Below are positions 8,360-17,223 of a stretch of 58,988 bases of DNA, piece after piece. The number at the start of each line of letters is the position of its first letter. Position 1 is the first letter of the stretch. Position numbers and translations under genes: made by a program. The notes under the pieces were generated by a model. The model ran no database searches and had not been told where the DNA came from. It saw only the letters and a list, made by a program, of their open reading frames with translations. The stretch comes from Kiloniellaceae bacterium (GTDB lineage Bacteria > Pseudomonadota > Alphaproteobacteria > Kiloniellales > J153). The DNA is taken from positions 1 through 58,988 of the forward strand of contig JAJFGN010000047.1 in NCBI GenBank assembly GCA_021776115.1, in the 5' to 3' direction.

Positions 8360-9094
8360 TCAACTCCGGTCGCCGTCCGGGGCGTCCTGCGGGCCGCTCG
8401 CCGGGATCGTCGTTTTCCAGGTGAAATGATCGTAGACCCCCGACCAATAGGCGCCAAAGGCGATGGCGAAGAGGAGTTCCTCCAGAGGCATACCGAAAAG
8501 GCCCAGACCGGACAGAGCCTCAAGGTTCCACACTCGGGCGATATAGCCCGGCGCCGTCCATTCGAGCCCGCGAAGGAAGACCACGTAATAGGCCAGGAAC
8601 AGAAGGCCGCCGATCCAAGTCTTCCGGCCCAATTCCGGCCGGCAGATCACCGTCGCAATGGTGCCGACCACCATGGCAAGGATTGAGGGGTAGATCGGGT
8701 TCCACGGAAAGAAATAGAAGATCGGAAAGGACAAGAACGGTGCCGCCAGCGCCCAGTGATGGAATCTGTGCCGTGGGCGCTTCATCTCCTCCCGAGACGT
8801 CGGCCGAAACCGCTGTCGCGTCACTAGATTGTAGAGCACGGCTCCGATCCCGCCGATGCCGAAGGTGAAGATCAGACTCTCGATGTCGAAGCCCGTGCGC
8901 TGAGCGAGATCGAAAAGGCTCGGGGGGCTCCAGTACTCCGGTACGAACAGCGGTTCGGTGAGGCCGAACGGCGCGGTGAAGAGGCTTGCCCAGATCATTG
9001 CCCGCCTATGGGCGGGAAAGGCAACGTAGGCAACGGCCCAGGGGAGCAGGAAGGCGCTCGACCAGACCAGCCAGACATAGGTCTCGGAAATCAT
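8360..9094 (-). CDS. Lycopene cyclase domain-containing membrane protein
   Basis: This 244-residue membrane protein has about six to seven hydrophobic helices. Signatures of the heterodimeric-type lycopene cyclase domain are visible: PEYWSPPSLF, GFDIESLIFTFGIGGIG and the C-terminal PLEELLFAIAFGAYWS. The PxE(E) motif repeats in this family are thought to be catalytic in carotenoid beta-ring formation. The first motif here has degenerated to EPLFVPEYW, the last (MPLEE) is preserved. No other carotenoid gene lies within the window, so carotenoid cyclisation is not supported by context. Many such stand-alone proteins are unassigned. Confidence 0.8.
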   Translation of the reverse strand: MISETYVWLVWSSAFLLPWAVAYVAFPAHRRAMIWASLFTAPFGLTEPLFVPEYWSPPSLFDLAQRTGFDIESLIFTFGIGGIGAVLYNLVTRQRFRPTSREEMKRPRHRFHHWALAAPFLSFPIFYFFPWNPIYPSILAMVVGTIATVICRPELGRKTWIGGLLFLAYYVVFLRGLEWTAPGYIARVWNLEALSGLGLFGMPLEELLFAIAFGAYWSGVYDHFTWKTTIPASGPQDAPDGDRS

Positions 9095-9252
9095 GATCGC
9101 GGCGCCTGGATATCCAATGAATTACTTTTGACGCTGTCCATGCTATTGCATCGCCAAGTTTTTCCAAGGGTCTCGTGCACTACTGAACTGCAAGCGGTGA
9201 CCGTTCGTGAACGAATTGTCACGCATTGGGAAGAGAATGAGGTGCTGGACGG

Positions 9253-10158
9253 GTGACCATCGCGACGATTGCGCAAGTCATTCTGGTGATGTTGCTTTGG
9301 GCCGCGTGCTTCCCTCTGATAACCGCCGGTCTCGAGTTCGCCCCCCATCTGACCTTCGCCGCCCTGCGTGCGATCTTGGCGGGCTTGACGCTGACCGTCC
9401 TGGCGTTTGCGCTGCGCCGGCCCCTGCCCAAGGAACGCCGGGTCTGGGCGATGGTGACCATCGTCGGCCTGGGGGCCACCAGCCTTGGGTTTCTGGGCAT
9501 GTTTCATGCTGCGGAGTTCGTCTCTCCGGGCATTGCCACGGTGATCGCCAACACCCAGCCGCTATTGGCGGCCGTGCTGGCGGGCATCGTCCTTAACGAA
9601 CGGCTCACAGCGCGCGGCAAAGCAGGGCTGATCCTGGGTTTTGTCGGGATTCTCGTCATCACCTCGCCGCGCCTCTTCTCCGGCGGGCAGGACAACTACA
9701 TCCTCGGCGTCGCCTATATCCTCCTGGCGGCGCTCGGCATCACGGTCAGCAACGTGCTGATCAAGCGGATTGCGGGCAACGTCGATGCCCTCATGGCCAT
9801 GGGCCTTCAGATGCTGATCGGCAGCATTCCACTCGTGTTCGGCGCCTGGGCCATGGAGGATCCGACGACGATCCAATGGTCGTTTACTTTCATCGGGGCC
9901 CTCGTTGGGCTCAGCCTGTTCGGATCGGCGCTCGTCTACTGGCTGTGGTGCTCCGTGCTGGAGAAGGTGCCGCTCAACCGGGCGAACGCGTTCAGCTTCC
10001 TGATCCCGATCTTCGGCCTGACGATGGGCGCGCTGTTTTACGGCGAGACCCTGGGCTGGCCGCAACTAGTCGGCATCGCGCTCACAATCCTCGGGGTCGG
10101 CCTGGTCACGCGCCACGGCACAAGGCCAGGAGACGTCGGAATAAAAGCGCCGAGGTAG
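9253..10158 (+). CDS. EamA/DMT-family transporter
   Basis: This is a 301-residue inner-membrane protein with ten predicted hydrophobic helices in two EamA repeats (about residues 5-135 and 150-290). Typical features are LRAILAGLTL in the first repeat, the helix-end motif VIANTQPLLAAVLAGIVLNE and its counterpart AFSFLIPIFGLTMGALFYGE in the second. Drug/metabolite transporters of this family export amino acids, metabolites or toxic compounds; the substrate cannot be read from sequence. The GTG start at 9253 has only a weak ribosome site. It is divergent from the lycopene-cyclase-domain gene, with about 158 bases between them as a shared promoter region. Confidence 0.88.
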   Translation: MTIATIAQVILVMLLWAACFPLITAGLEFAPHLTFAALRAILAGLTLTVLAFALRRPLPKERRVWAMVTIVGLGATSLGFLGMFHAAEFVSPGIATVIANTQPLLAAVLAGIVLNERLTARGKAGLILGFVGILVITSPRLFSGGQDNYILGVAYILLAALGITVSNVLIKRIAGNVDALMAMGLQMLIGSIPLVFGAWAMEDPTTIQWSFTFIGALVGLSLFGSALVYWLWCSVLEKVPLNRANAFSFLIPIFGLTMGALFYGETLGWPQLVGIALTILGVGLVTRHGTRPGDVGIKAPR

Positions 10159-10308
10159 CAACGGCGTGTTTCCTTAATGGCTGGCGCCGCTGCACTAGGT
10201 TGAATCGACATTTAGCGCATCCGTATTGCATGAGCGAGATGGATGAAGATCTTGAAGTCGACTGCGCTCTGCCATGGCGCGCGCCGACCACAAATCATCC
10301 GGCTATCT

Positions 10309-10995
10309 CTAGGCGAACAGCATGGGGCATTCCCGGGCGCATTTGTTGCGCAGGATGATGTAGATCAGGTGCAGGGTTCCAAGCCCGGCGAGCAGGCAGA
10401 AAAACGAGATATAGGCATAGCGCAGCAGCAGAATGTCGACCGTGACCACCGCAATGAGGGTGAGGCCAAAATATTTAACATGCAGGTATCTCGACATCAG
10501 CGGTGGCACGATGATCAGGGTCAAGTAGATCACGTTGGTCGTCCAGCGCGGCATCAAGTAGTCGAGCAACATGGTGCCTTCATAGGCCAGCGAATCCCGA
10601 TTGATCGTCACACTGACCCAGTCGGGGTTCAGCACATGCGGGACATAGAGCGCTATTCCAAAAGCAGCGCCGATCAGCGCGAAGATGAGGAACAGGGTCT
10701 TGCGCGGGCTGTCGGGTGGCTCCAGCACATAGACCGAGAAGGGAATCCATATCGGCCACATGAACCATGTGAAGAAGATGAATCCCGACGCGCCCCACAG
10801 GACCGTGAAGGGGTCGTTGCTGTTAATTCCCACCCAGACGCTACCCTCCAAGAATTGCTGGGCGCCCGCAAAGAGCGGCATCAACGCGACTGGCAGATAC
10901 CGCGTGTTGATGTTCCAGGCCTTCCAACTGGCAAAGGCTCCGCCGACAACCAGAAAACCGCTGGCGGCGAAACTGACAGGCGCTGAAAGACACAT
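10309..10995 (-). CDS. DUF6629-type membrane protein
   Basis: This 228-residue integral membrane protein has about seven hydrophobic helices. The opening MCLSAPVSFAASGFLV and the following LMPLFAGAQQFLEGSVW match a family I recognise as DUF6629, of unknown function, whose members nearly always begin MCFSA. Charged residues are few and lie in loops (EPPDSPRK). It is a single-gene unit on the minus strand, with no functional link visible to its neighbours. Confidence 0.7.
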   Translation of the reverse strand: MCLSAPVSFAASGFLVVGGAFASWKAWNINTRYLPVALMPLFAGAQQFLEGSVWVGINSNDPFTVLWGASGFIFFTWFMWPIWIPFSVYVLEPPDSPRKTLFLIFALIGAAFGIALYVPHVLNPDWVSVTINRDSLAYEGTMLLDYLMPRWTTNVIYLTLIIVPPLMSRYLHVKYFGLTLIAVVTVDILLLRYAYISFFCLLAGLGTLHLIYIILRNKCARECPMLFA

Positions 10996-11826
10996 GGATT
11001 TCTCTGATCCTAAGCGGTTGGGATTCGAATTACGCCACCATTATGAGGCCTGAATCCGAATGTTGAGGCAGCACACCTCCCGGAAGAGCCTCTTATTGCG
11101 GACACTCGAACTGAACGCAACTTGGACCACCTCAGGTTTCGTACATCTGAGAAGCCACTCTAAGTGACAGATTCTTGGGAGGGCAAGCCCCGGTACATGG
11201 ATGTCTTGCGATTTGGCCGCCCCTCCCGGGTTCGGTCATTCAGGTTGAGGTCTTGGTTGCCGGTTTTGCCTACTGCGAGAGATGATGCAAATTCCTGGGG
11301 CGTTTCCGTGAACCGTCGCCTCATCGAAAGGCCTCATTCCATGGAGAACTCCCTTACCTCGTGACTCAAATTCGTTGGAACCGGTCAACCTGCGTTAACG
11401 CAGAAGAGATAGGCGTTTTTTTTGATGGGTACTTTCCGAACACTATGCGGACACAGAAAAGCCTCCCTTGCGGGAGGCTTTGTAAGTCATTGATATTTGG
11501 TTGCGGGGGCGCGCAACCACGGATGCAGTACACGGGCTTCGGTAATCTAAAACTTGCCACTGAGATATGAGTTGAGAGAGCAAATCCCGGGCAGGATTTG
11601 GGCTTTGTGCAGTTTTCTCGGCAGCGGGGCTGGTACCGCCGAGATATTACGATTTCTCAACGGCTTAGATAGGATCTACAGGTGGGGTAACTATCTGATA
11701 AGCACCGCCGCTGCGGGTCGGGTTTAGGTGGCTTTAGTTTTCGGTTTCATCTTGGCATTCTCGTTCTTTAGCAGACCGCCTGTGAAGGCGTATTGGGCAT
11801 CGAAAGATGGCGTCGTAGCGAGCGGT
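10996..11826. other. Gene-free stretch of about 830 bases
   Basis: No convincing coding region is present between the DUF6629 gene and the C45-family gene, both on the minus strand. The stretch holds a strong hairpin at 11458-11481, listed separately, and a weaker stem CTCGGC/GCCGAG near 11620-11643. Base composition is less GC-rich than in the genes. A small RNA or an eroded gene cannot be excluded, but I see no positive evidence for either. Confidence 0.45.
11458..11481 (-). terminator. Rho-independent terminator hairpin
   Basis: The sequence forms a perfect stem AAAGCCTCCC/GGGAGGCTTT with a four-base loop. Read on the minus strand it continues into TTTTC, so it best fits termination of the minus-strand transcript that carries the C45, ATP-grasp, decarboxylase and amidase genes, about 350 bases past the last stop. 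It may work on both strands. Confidence 0.65.
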
Positions 11827-12825
11827 CTAAGAGACCGCTTGCGGGACCGGCTCGTCCGGGTAGAAGCGCTGCCGACGCAGGCCCTCGGCAAAGCCGTCGA
11901 TCGATTGCTCCCAACTTCCGTCCGGCCAGTGATAGCGGGCCGACCCCAAGTCGGGCCGGTAGACGGCCGTATAGACGGTGCCGAAACCGCGCCCGTAGGC
12001 GGTGGTATAGAGTGGCGGCCGCAGAAAGCACTCGGTCAGCCGCTCCGGTGTCATGGACTGGTCCTGCAAACGGAAATAGAGAAATCTCTCCCGCTCCAGC
12101 GTCGCCGTGGCCCGGGCGAAGCGGTGCCAGTCGATGTGAAGCTGGTGGTTCGCGGCGATCGGTAGTTGGGTGATCTGCGTCTCGCCATCGGGCGAGAGGA
12201 GCGCGGTCGCGAAGGCACCGGACTTATCCACCATGGTCACATTGTAAGCCATGTGGCTCGGCACGCGCCGCAATACCTTCGCCGCGTCCGATGTGGTGTC
12301 GCAGAACTCCAGGATATAGCGGATGATCAAGGGGATGCCGAAGCCGTCGCCGACGACGCGGCGGCCACCGAAGGTCAGGCTGATCGCCAGCCCTGCTTCG
12401 TTGATGCCGTCGAGGGCACCCCACAGGCAGTCGATCATGGCAAGAACTGCGCGGCCGTTCCAACGGCTGAGCATGATGACGCCTTCGCACAGGGCCGGAC
12501 TGTAGTCGTAGTTGCGGATGAGGATCGGCTCATCGCCGGGCCATACTGCCTGGCTGCACCCGGTGATGTACGCCGGCGGGCGATAGAGGCTAAGAAACCG
12601 AGCTGCCGTGTCGCCACCGCCCGCCATCGCGCACATTCGGTCATAGGTGGGCAGGATCTCGGGCATGAACTTGGCCAGCTTGGCGCGGCACTCGCGGTAG
12701 GTCGGCCGTGCCTCGATCCCCTCGCTGAGGAACCAGTGGCGGTACGCCGGCCAATGCTCATGGAACACAGTGCCCCACTTCGGGCCGGGGCGATCTTCGG
12801 CAATAGCACTAAATTGGAGCTCCAC
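11827..12825 (-). CDS. C45-family (acyl-CoA:6-APA acyltransferase-like) Ntn hydrolase
   Basis: This 332-residue protein resembles the C45 peptidase / isopenicillin-N acyltransferase family, in which the precursor cuts itself before a Cys that then becomes the N-terminal nucleophile. The candidate Cys is in YITGCSQAVW (about residue 90), followed at the family's usual spacing by LIRNYDYSP, WGALDGINEAGLAISL and MAYNVTMVD. Members hydrolyse or transfer acyl groups on amides, including small peptides and acyl-amino compounds. The start is a GTG with a poor ribosome site. It ends a minus-strand series (amidase, decarboxylase, ATP-grasp, this gene), 57 bases after the ATP-grasp stop, so it may be the deacylating or acyl-transfer step of that pathway (inference). 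Confidence 0.8.
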   Translation of the reverse strand: MELQFSAIAEDRPGPKWGTVFHEHWPAYRHWFLSEGIEARPTYRECRAKLAKFMPEILPTYDRMCAMAGGGDTAARFLSLYRPPAYITGCSQAVWPGDEPILIRNYDYSPALCEGVIMLSRWNGRAVLAMIDCLWGALDGINEAGLAISLTFGGRRVVGDGFGIPLIIRYILEFCDTTSDAAKVLRRVPSHMAYNVTMVDKSGAFATALLSPDGETQITQLPIAANHQLHIDWHRFARATATLERERFLYFRLQDQSMTPERLTECFLRPPLYTTAYGRGFGTVYTAVYRPDLGSARYHWPDGSWEQSIDGFAEGLRRQRFYPDEPVPQAVS

Positions 12826-12882
12826 GAAACTCGTGCCCCGCGCAAAAAGTGGTCGGTTCGGCCTACCTAGACGATCACGAGC

Positions 12883-14352
12883 TTAATAAATCTTGAACGC
12901 ACCCGGCTGTAGCACGGGACCGGGGACCGTTGCCCCGGACTCTAGCGGCCGGCCGACAAAACAGCCCCGGATACCTTTGATCCACATCTTTGCCCGATCG
13001 TTAAGCTGGAAATTCTTACTCATCAGGCGGCCGCGGGTAATCAGGATGCCCAGATCGGCGCCTTCGTAACGATAGTCGCCGGGGCCACTGATGCGCAAGA
13101 AAAAGGCTTCCTGTTCGCTTTCCACCGCCCGCCGGTGATAATCGAAGCGTGAATAGGAGACCGTGCCGTCGTTCTCCAAATGCCAGATACCGCTGGCCGG
13201 CGCATGGGCCACGATATCTACGGTCTCTTCGGTGTGCTTGATGATCAGTTGGCTCCAGCTATCGATGTTATCCGGATCCGCCCAGCGGTCGTTCAAGCCC
13301 TTCACATCGAAATCGAAATCCACACCGCTGAATTCCAGCAGGTGGAACAGGAAAAGCGGCGCATCCGCGTGGGCGAAGGCGGCGTGGTTGGTCATGGAGC
13401 TAGCGCCGGTGACGCGGGGATTCAGCTCGCCTAGCCACATTTCCTCGGTCTCATTGTCGATGAGGAAATCCAGCTCGAAATAGCCGCGATAACCTTCCCG
13501 GCGCAACTGCTCGCCGAACTTGAACGTCTTGTCGCGCGCCTGCTCGCGCAACTTGGGCGTAAACGAATCGGCGAATATTTCGTTGCCGGCCCAGCCGCCC
13601 TTGTAGGGGGTCAACTCCTTGAAGCCGACGATCTCCGTCATCAGCGGTCCGACGATGGTGCCGGCCTTAGTGGTGCACGCCTCGATGGCGGCCTGGCGGC
13701 ACTTGATCTGCTTCATGATCTTCACCTCACCGGCGTTAACGATCTCGTCGGCATGGCGTTTCCAGTCGCGCTCGCTGGAGATGAAGAAGGTCGTATGGCC
13801 GGAGTCGCCATACGCGGTCTGGATCACCAGTTTCTCGCCCAGCTTGCGCGATTTCTTGCGCATGTCTTCATAGCTGGTCACCCGGGCAAGTACGTTGGGG
13901 ACACTGCGCACACCGGCCTTGTCGCCGACACGGACGGTGGCGATCTTGTTGTCCAGCTTGTTGCGAGTTCGCGCCTTGGGAAACCAGACCTGCAGGCCCA
14001 GTTCGCGTGCCAACTTTTCAGTCTGCCCGTCGAACATTAGGAAGACAGCTTTCGGCCGCTTGCCGCGGCCTTTGATGTAATCGATGACCTCCTTATGCTG
14101 CAAAAGGTAGTTGTTGATGTCCTCGATGCTTTCAAACTCGGGGTGCGGCCCGGGCGACGGCATAAAGACATTGGGATGGCGCCCATCGTAGCAATCGAGG
14201 TAGTTTATATACTTGAAATTCTTCACCCACTCGTCCATGCCGAGCAGATTGAAGTTGGTGGCGCTGATAAAATAGATCGGTGTTTCGTTGCGGTGAAAAA
14301 ACCGGCGGATTTCAGAGATGTTCTTCAGCTTTTTCTTTTTCTTGCCAGCCAT
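12883..14352 (-). CDS. ATP-grasp ligase (biotin-carboxylase-like)
   Basis: This is an ATP-grasp enzyme of 489 residues. After a basic start (MAGKKKKKLKN) comes a pre-ATP-grasp domain. The ATP-binding part includes KLVIQTAYGDSGHTTFF and the metal/phosphate-binding strand FELDFLIDNE followed by LGELNPRVTGASS, the classic E-x-N-P-R signature. It lacks the biotin-carboxylase bicarbonate site and any BCCP partner gene, so despite the usual automatic name it is more likely a carboxylate-amine ligase. ATG 14352 is chosen because GGGAGGT lies just upstream. It is 33 bases downstream of the large decarboxylase gene on the same strand, hence probably co-transcribed; the amine made there could be its nucleophile (inference). 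Confidence 0.82.
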   Translation of the reverse strand: MAGKKKKKLKNISEIRRFFHRNETPIYFISATNFNLLGMDEWVKNFKYINYLDCYDGRHPNVFMPSPGPHPEFESIEDINNYLLQHKEVIDYIKGRGKRPKAVFLMFDGQTEKLARELGLQVWFPKARTRNKLDNKIATVRVGDKAGVRSVPNVLARVTSYEDMRKKSRKLGEKLVIQTAYGDSGHTTFFISSERDWKRHADEIVNAGEVKIMKQIKCRQAAIEACTTKAGTIVGPLMTEIVGFKELTPYKGGWAGNEIFADSFTPKLREQARDKTFKFGEQLRREGYRGYFELDFLIDNETEEMWLGELNPRVTGASSMTNHAAFAHADAPLFLFHLLEFSGVDFDFDVKGLNDRWADPDNIDSWSQLIIKHTEETVDIVAHAPASGIWHLENDGTVSYSRFDYHRRAVESEQEAFFLRISGPGDYRYEGADLGILITRGRLMSKNFQLNDRAKMWIKGIRGCFVGRPLESGATVPGPVLQPGAFKIY

Positions 14353-14385
14353 CCCAGTACCTCCCAACTTCTTTGTTTGTGTGCC

Positions 14386-17169
14386 CTATTCGGCGGCGGT
14401 GCGCATGTTATCGGACAGTGCATTCAGCGCCTCCTCGGTAAATACGCGCATTCCCAGGTCCGCGCGGTAACCGTGAATTTCCTTCACATCCAAGGCGCGC
14501 ATGAAGGCGATGATTTCCTCCGAAATAACTTGCCCCGGCACCAGGATCGGAAAGCCCGGCGGATACGGAATGATGAACGACGTGGAGACAAGCTCCCGCC
14601 CCTTGCCGATTTCCGTCTCGATCGCCCGCGTCTCGATCGGGAAGTACTCACACTTCGATTCTTCGTAGGCGAGGAAGTAGGCAGCCCGCAGATCACCCTC
14701 CGGCGTGTCCGTGTCTTTGCCCGGCCGAAACGCGTCGTGGAACCGGCTGAAATCGGGTAAAGGCGGCAAGTCCTCCATCAGCGATTTGACCTTCCGCTGG
14801 AATGACTTGCGCTCCATGGCGCTGGCATCTTCTTGCTCGCTGTCCAAATCTTGAGCGACTCGCACCAGCACCTCGATCAAATACGCGACCGAGGACCGGG
14901 TTGTACCGATGTGGGTCATGAACAAGACCGTATTGCGCGAGGTCTTGTTGATCTGAATACCAAAGCGATCCATGAGGATGTCGTTCTTGAAGGAATCGCC
15001 ATCCAGACCGGTGCCGCCAACGGTCAAGGATACGCGCGTCGCGTCCAGGGCGAACTCGTCTTGCGCCCAAGCATCCCAGATATCGTTCCAGCCGTGCTCC
15101 GGGTCCCAGTACGAGGTGATACCCGAATCCCGGTATTCGGCGGGGATCATGTCGCCGACCGTGAGCACCTTAAAGTACTTCTTCAGCAGGGGGTGAGAGT
15201 TGATCGCCTTGCGCATGGTCATGGCGGCCTCGACCTGTTTTTGGATCAGCTCGAAGCCCTCAAGCTCCACCTGCCGGCGGCCGACATCGAGCGAGGCGAT
15301 GATCTGATAATTCGGCGACGTCGAGGTATGTGTCATGTAGGCCTCGTGGAAGGCCTGCTCTACCTCGCCTCTAAAATCCTGGTCGGCCACGTGAATCATG
15401 GACCCTTGGCGCAGCGCCGTCAGGGTCTTGTGCGTCGATTGGGTGGCATAGACGCGGATACGCACCTTGTCCGGATCGGGCAGCAGACGGGCGGCGATGA
15501 GTTTCTCGTCGTCGGCATCCTTAAGGGTCTTCTGCTGCGCCTCGAATTCCTTGCGGTAGGCCGGGTCGCGGTAGCGCTCGCGCAGAGTCTGCGCCGCGTG
15601 CATGCCGGTGCGCTGCCGATACGTGGGGCCGAAGCGGGCGAAGGCGAACCATGCCTCGTCCCACAAGAACACCAGGTCCGGCTTGATCGCCAGGCATTCT
15701 TCCATGAACCGCTCGACGTTGTAGACGATGCCGTCGAAGGTGCAGTTGGTCAGCAGCAGCATGCGCACTCGGTCCAACTTGCCGGCGCGGCGTAGCTCAA
15801 GCAATTGCCGCTTGATCGACGCCAGGGGCACGGCGCCATACATCGAGTATTGGTGCAGCGGATAGCTATCCAGATAGATCACCTGAGCGCCCGCCAACAC
15901 CATGCCGTAGTGGTGCGATTTGTGGCAGTCGCGATCGACCAGCACGATGTCGCCCGGCCGTATGATCGCCTGAACGACAACCTTGTTGCAGGTGGAGGTG
16001 CCGTTGGTGGCGAAATACGTGCGCTTGGCCCCGAAGGCACGCGCCGCCAACTCCTGCGCCTTCTTGATGGGCCCGTGCGGTTCGAGCAGAGAGTCCAACC
16101 CGCCCGAGGTGGCCGAGGTCTCGGCGAGGAAGATGTTCATGCCATAGAAATCGCCCATATCGCGAATCCAATGCGAGCGGGCGATGGACTTGCCGCGGCT
16201 GATGGGCAAGGCGTGAAAGACGCCGGTCGGCTGTTTCGAATATTCCTTCAATGCCGTGAAGAACGGCGTCTGATAGCGGGCGTTCACGCCGCGCAGGAGG
16301 TTCAAATGCAGCTCGACATAGTCTTCCTGGTTATAGAAGACGCGCAGGCAACCACCCAGATCGCGCCCGGCGATATCCTCGACCGAGCGGTCGGTCACCA
16401 GGAATACATCCAGCTCCGGCCGCACCTTGCGCAGAAGGCGGCAAAGCTCTGGTCCGTAGTCGCCAAAATCGATGTCCTCGATATCTTCGTCGTCGCCCAC
16501 CCGCGTAAGGTAGCGGTGCAGGATTTTGAGGTTGTTTTCCGACTTCAACTGGAAGTCGTAGCGCACAACGACGGACTGGATATTGTGATTCAACAACACA
16601 GAGATGAGGGCGTCTTCCAGGCTTGGAACCACCACCGGCTCGTAGACGAACAGGTCATCGGCCCGACGCATCTCGCGCAGCGCCCGGCACTGCGCCTCCT
16701 CCTGCGCCATGGTGATATCGTCGACGATTAGGACCTCGAAATAGGGCCGGTTGCGGGCCCGCTCCTCTTGCGTCTCAGCGACCTCGTCCTCAGGCCCGCT
16801 TTCGCCATCGGGCTCCGCCATCAAGGGGCCGATCTTGCCGCGATAGGATCCGGATAGCAGGGCCCGCACGGTGCGTGTGACCGTGCGCGCGAAGCCGTCT
16901 ACGTCGCCCTCGATAAGCAACCTTCGCAGATGGGCCATGCCGCGTTTGCCGGGAAATGCCCAATAAATCTCGATGGGCTCCAGGCTTTCCAGGATGACGC
17001 GGGCTTTTTCGGTCAGCGGCGCGTGGTTGCGGCCGCCATGTTTGGAATTTGCGAGCGCGGCCGCGGTCGATTTGAGAGAGGTCCAGCGATCGCTTCTCAG
17101 CTGGGTGGCGCTGTAGTAGTCGCTCAGCGAATGCTGCGACTGCTTCTTGCCGGATCCGGTCAATGCCAC
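14386..17169 (-). CDS. Orn/Lys/Arg decarboxylase-family PLP enzyme, long form
   Basis: This 927-residue fold-type I PLP enzyme belongs to the inducible ornithine/lysine/arginine decarboxylases. From about residue 143 a receiver-like wing domain appears (FEVLIVDDITMAQEE). The PLP domain follows, with ATNGTSTCNKV (phosphate-binding region), VDRDCHKSHHYG, FLWDEAWFAF (Asp for the pyridine N) and the Schiff-base Lys in STHKTLTALRQGSMIH. The C-terminal domain has IPYPPGFPILVPGQ and ends with IHGYRADLGMRVF. About 140 extra N-terminal residues precede the wing domain, including a charged linker (GESGPEDEVAETQEE). Product could be putrescine, cadaverine or agmatine; specificity is not readable. It is flanked by an amidase gene 54 bases upstream and the ATP-grasp ligase downstream. 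Confidence 0.9.
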   Translation of the reverse strand: MALTGSGKKQSQHSLSDYYSATQLRSDRWTSLKSTAAALANSKHGGRNHAPLTEKARVILESLEPIEIYWAFPGKRGMAHLRRLLIEGDVDGFARTVTRTVRALLSGSYRGKIGPLMAEPDGESGPEDEVAETQEERARNRPYFEVLIVDDITMAQEEAQCRALREMRRADDLFVYEPVVVPSLEDALISVLLNHNIQSVVVRYDFQLKSENNLKILHRYLTRVGDDEDIEDIDFGDYGPELCRLLRKVRPELDVFLVTDRSVEDIAGRDLGGCLRVFYNQEDYVELHLNLLRGVNARYQTPFFTALKEYSKQPTGVFHALPISRGKSIARSHWIRDMGDFYGMNIFLAETSATSGGLDSLLEPHGPIKKAQELAARAFGAKRTYFATNGTSTCNKVVVQAIIRPGDIVLVDRDCHKSHHYGMVLAGAQVIYLDSYPLHQYSMYGAVPLASIKRQLLELRRAGKLDRVRMLLLTNCTFDGIVYNVERFMEECLAIKPDLVFLWDEAWFAFARFGPTYRQRTGMHAAQTLRERYRDPAYRKEFEAQQKTLKDADDEKLIAARLLPDPDKVRIRVYATQSTHKTLTALRQGSMIHVADQDFRGEVEQAFHEAYMTHTSTSPNYQIIASLDVGRRQVELEGFELIQKQVEAAMTMRKAINSHPLLKKYFKVLTVGDMIPAEYRDSGITSYWDPEHGWNDIWDAWAQDEFALDATRVSLTVGGTGLDGDSFKNDILMDRFGIQINKTSRNTVLFMTHIGTTRSSVAYLIEVLVRVAQDLDSEQEDASAMERKSFQRKVKSLMEDLPPLPDFSRFHDAFRPGKDTDTPEGDLRAAYFLAYEESKCEYFPIETRAIETEIGKGRELVSTSFIIPYPPGFPILVPGQVISEEIIAFMRALDVKEIHGYRADLGMRVFTEEALNALSDNMRTAAE

Positions 17170-17223
17170 CTCCCTCCGATTGTTCGTCTCCTTGTTACCG
17201 CCCCACCCACGAGACAGGGCGTC

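Noticed and set aside
12883-14352. Biotin carboxylase of acetyl-CoA carboxylase
   Set aside because: Only the ATP-grasp core is shared; there is no BCCP gene nearby and the neighbours point to a ligase in another pathway.
14833-16731. Two long plus-strand open frames (320 and 308 residues) opposite the decarboxylase
   Set aside because: They lie in the shadow of the PLP decarboxylase, whose catalytic motifs are intact, and have His/Gln/Arg-biased composition without any domain.
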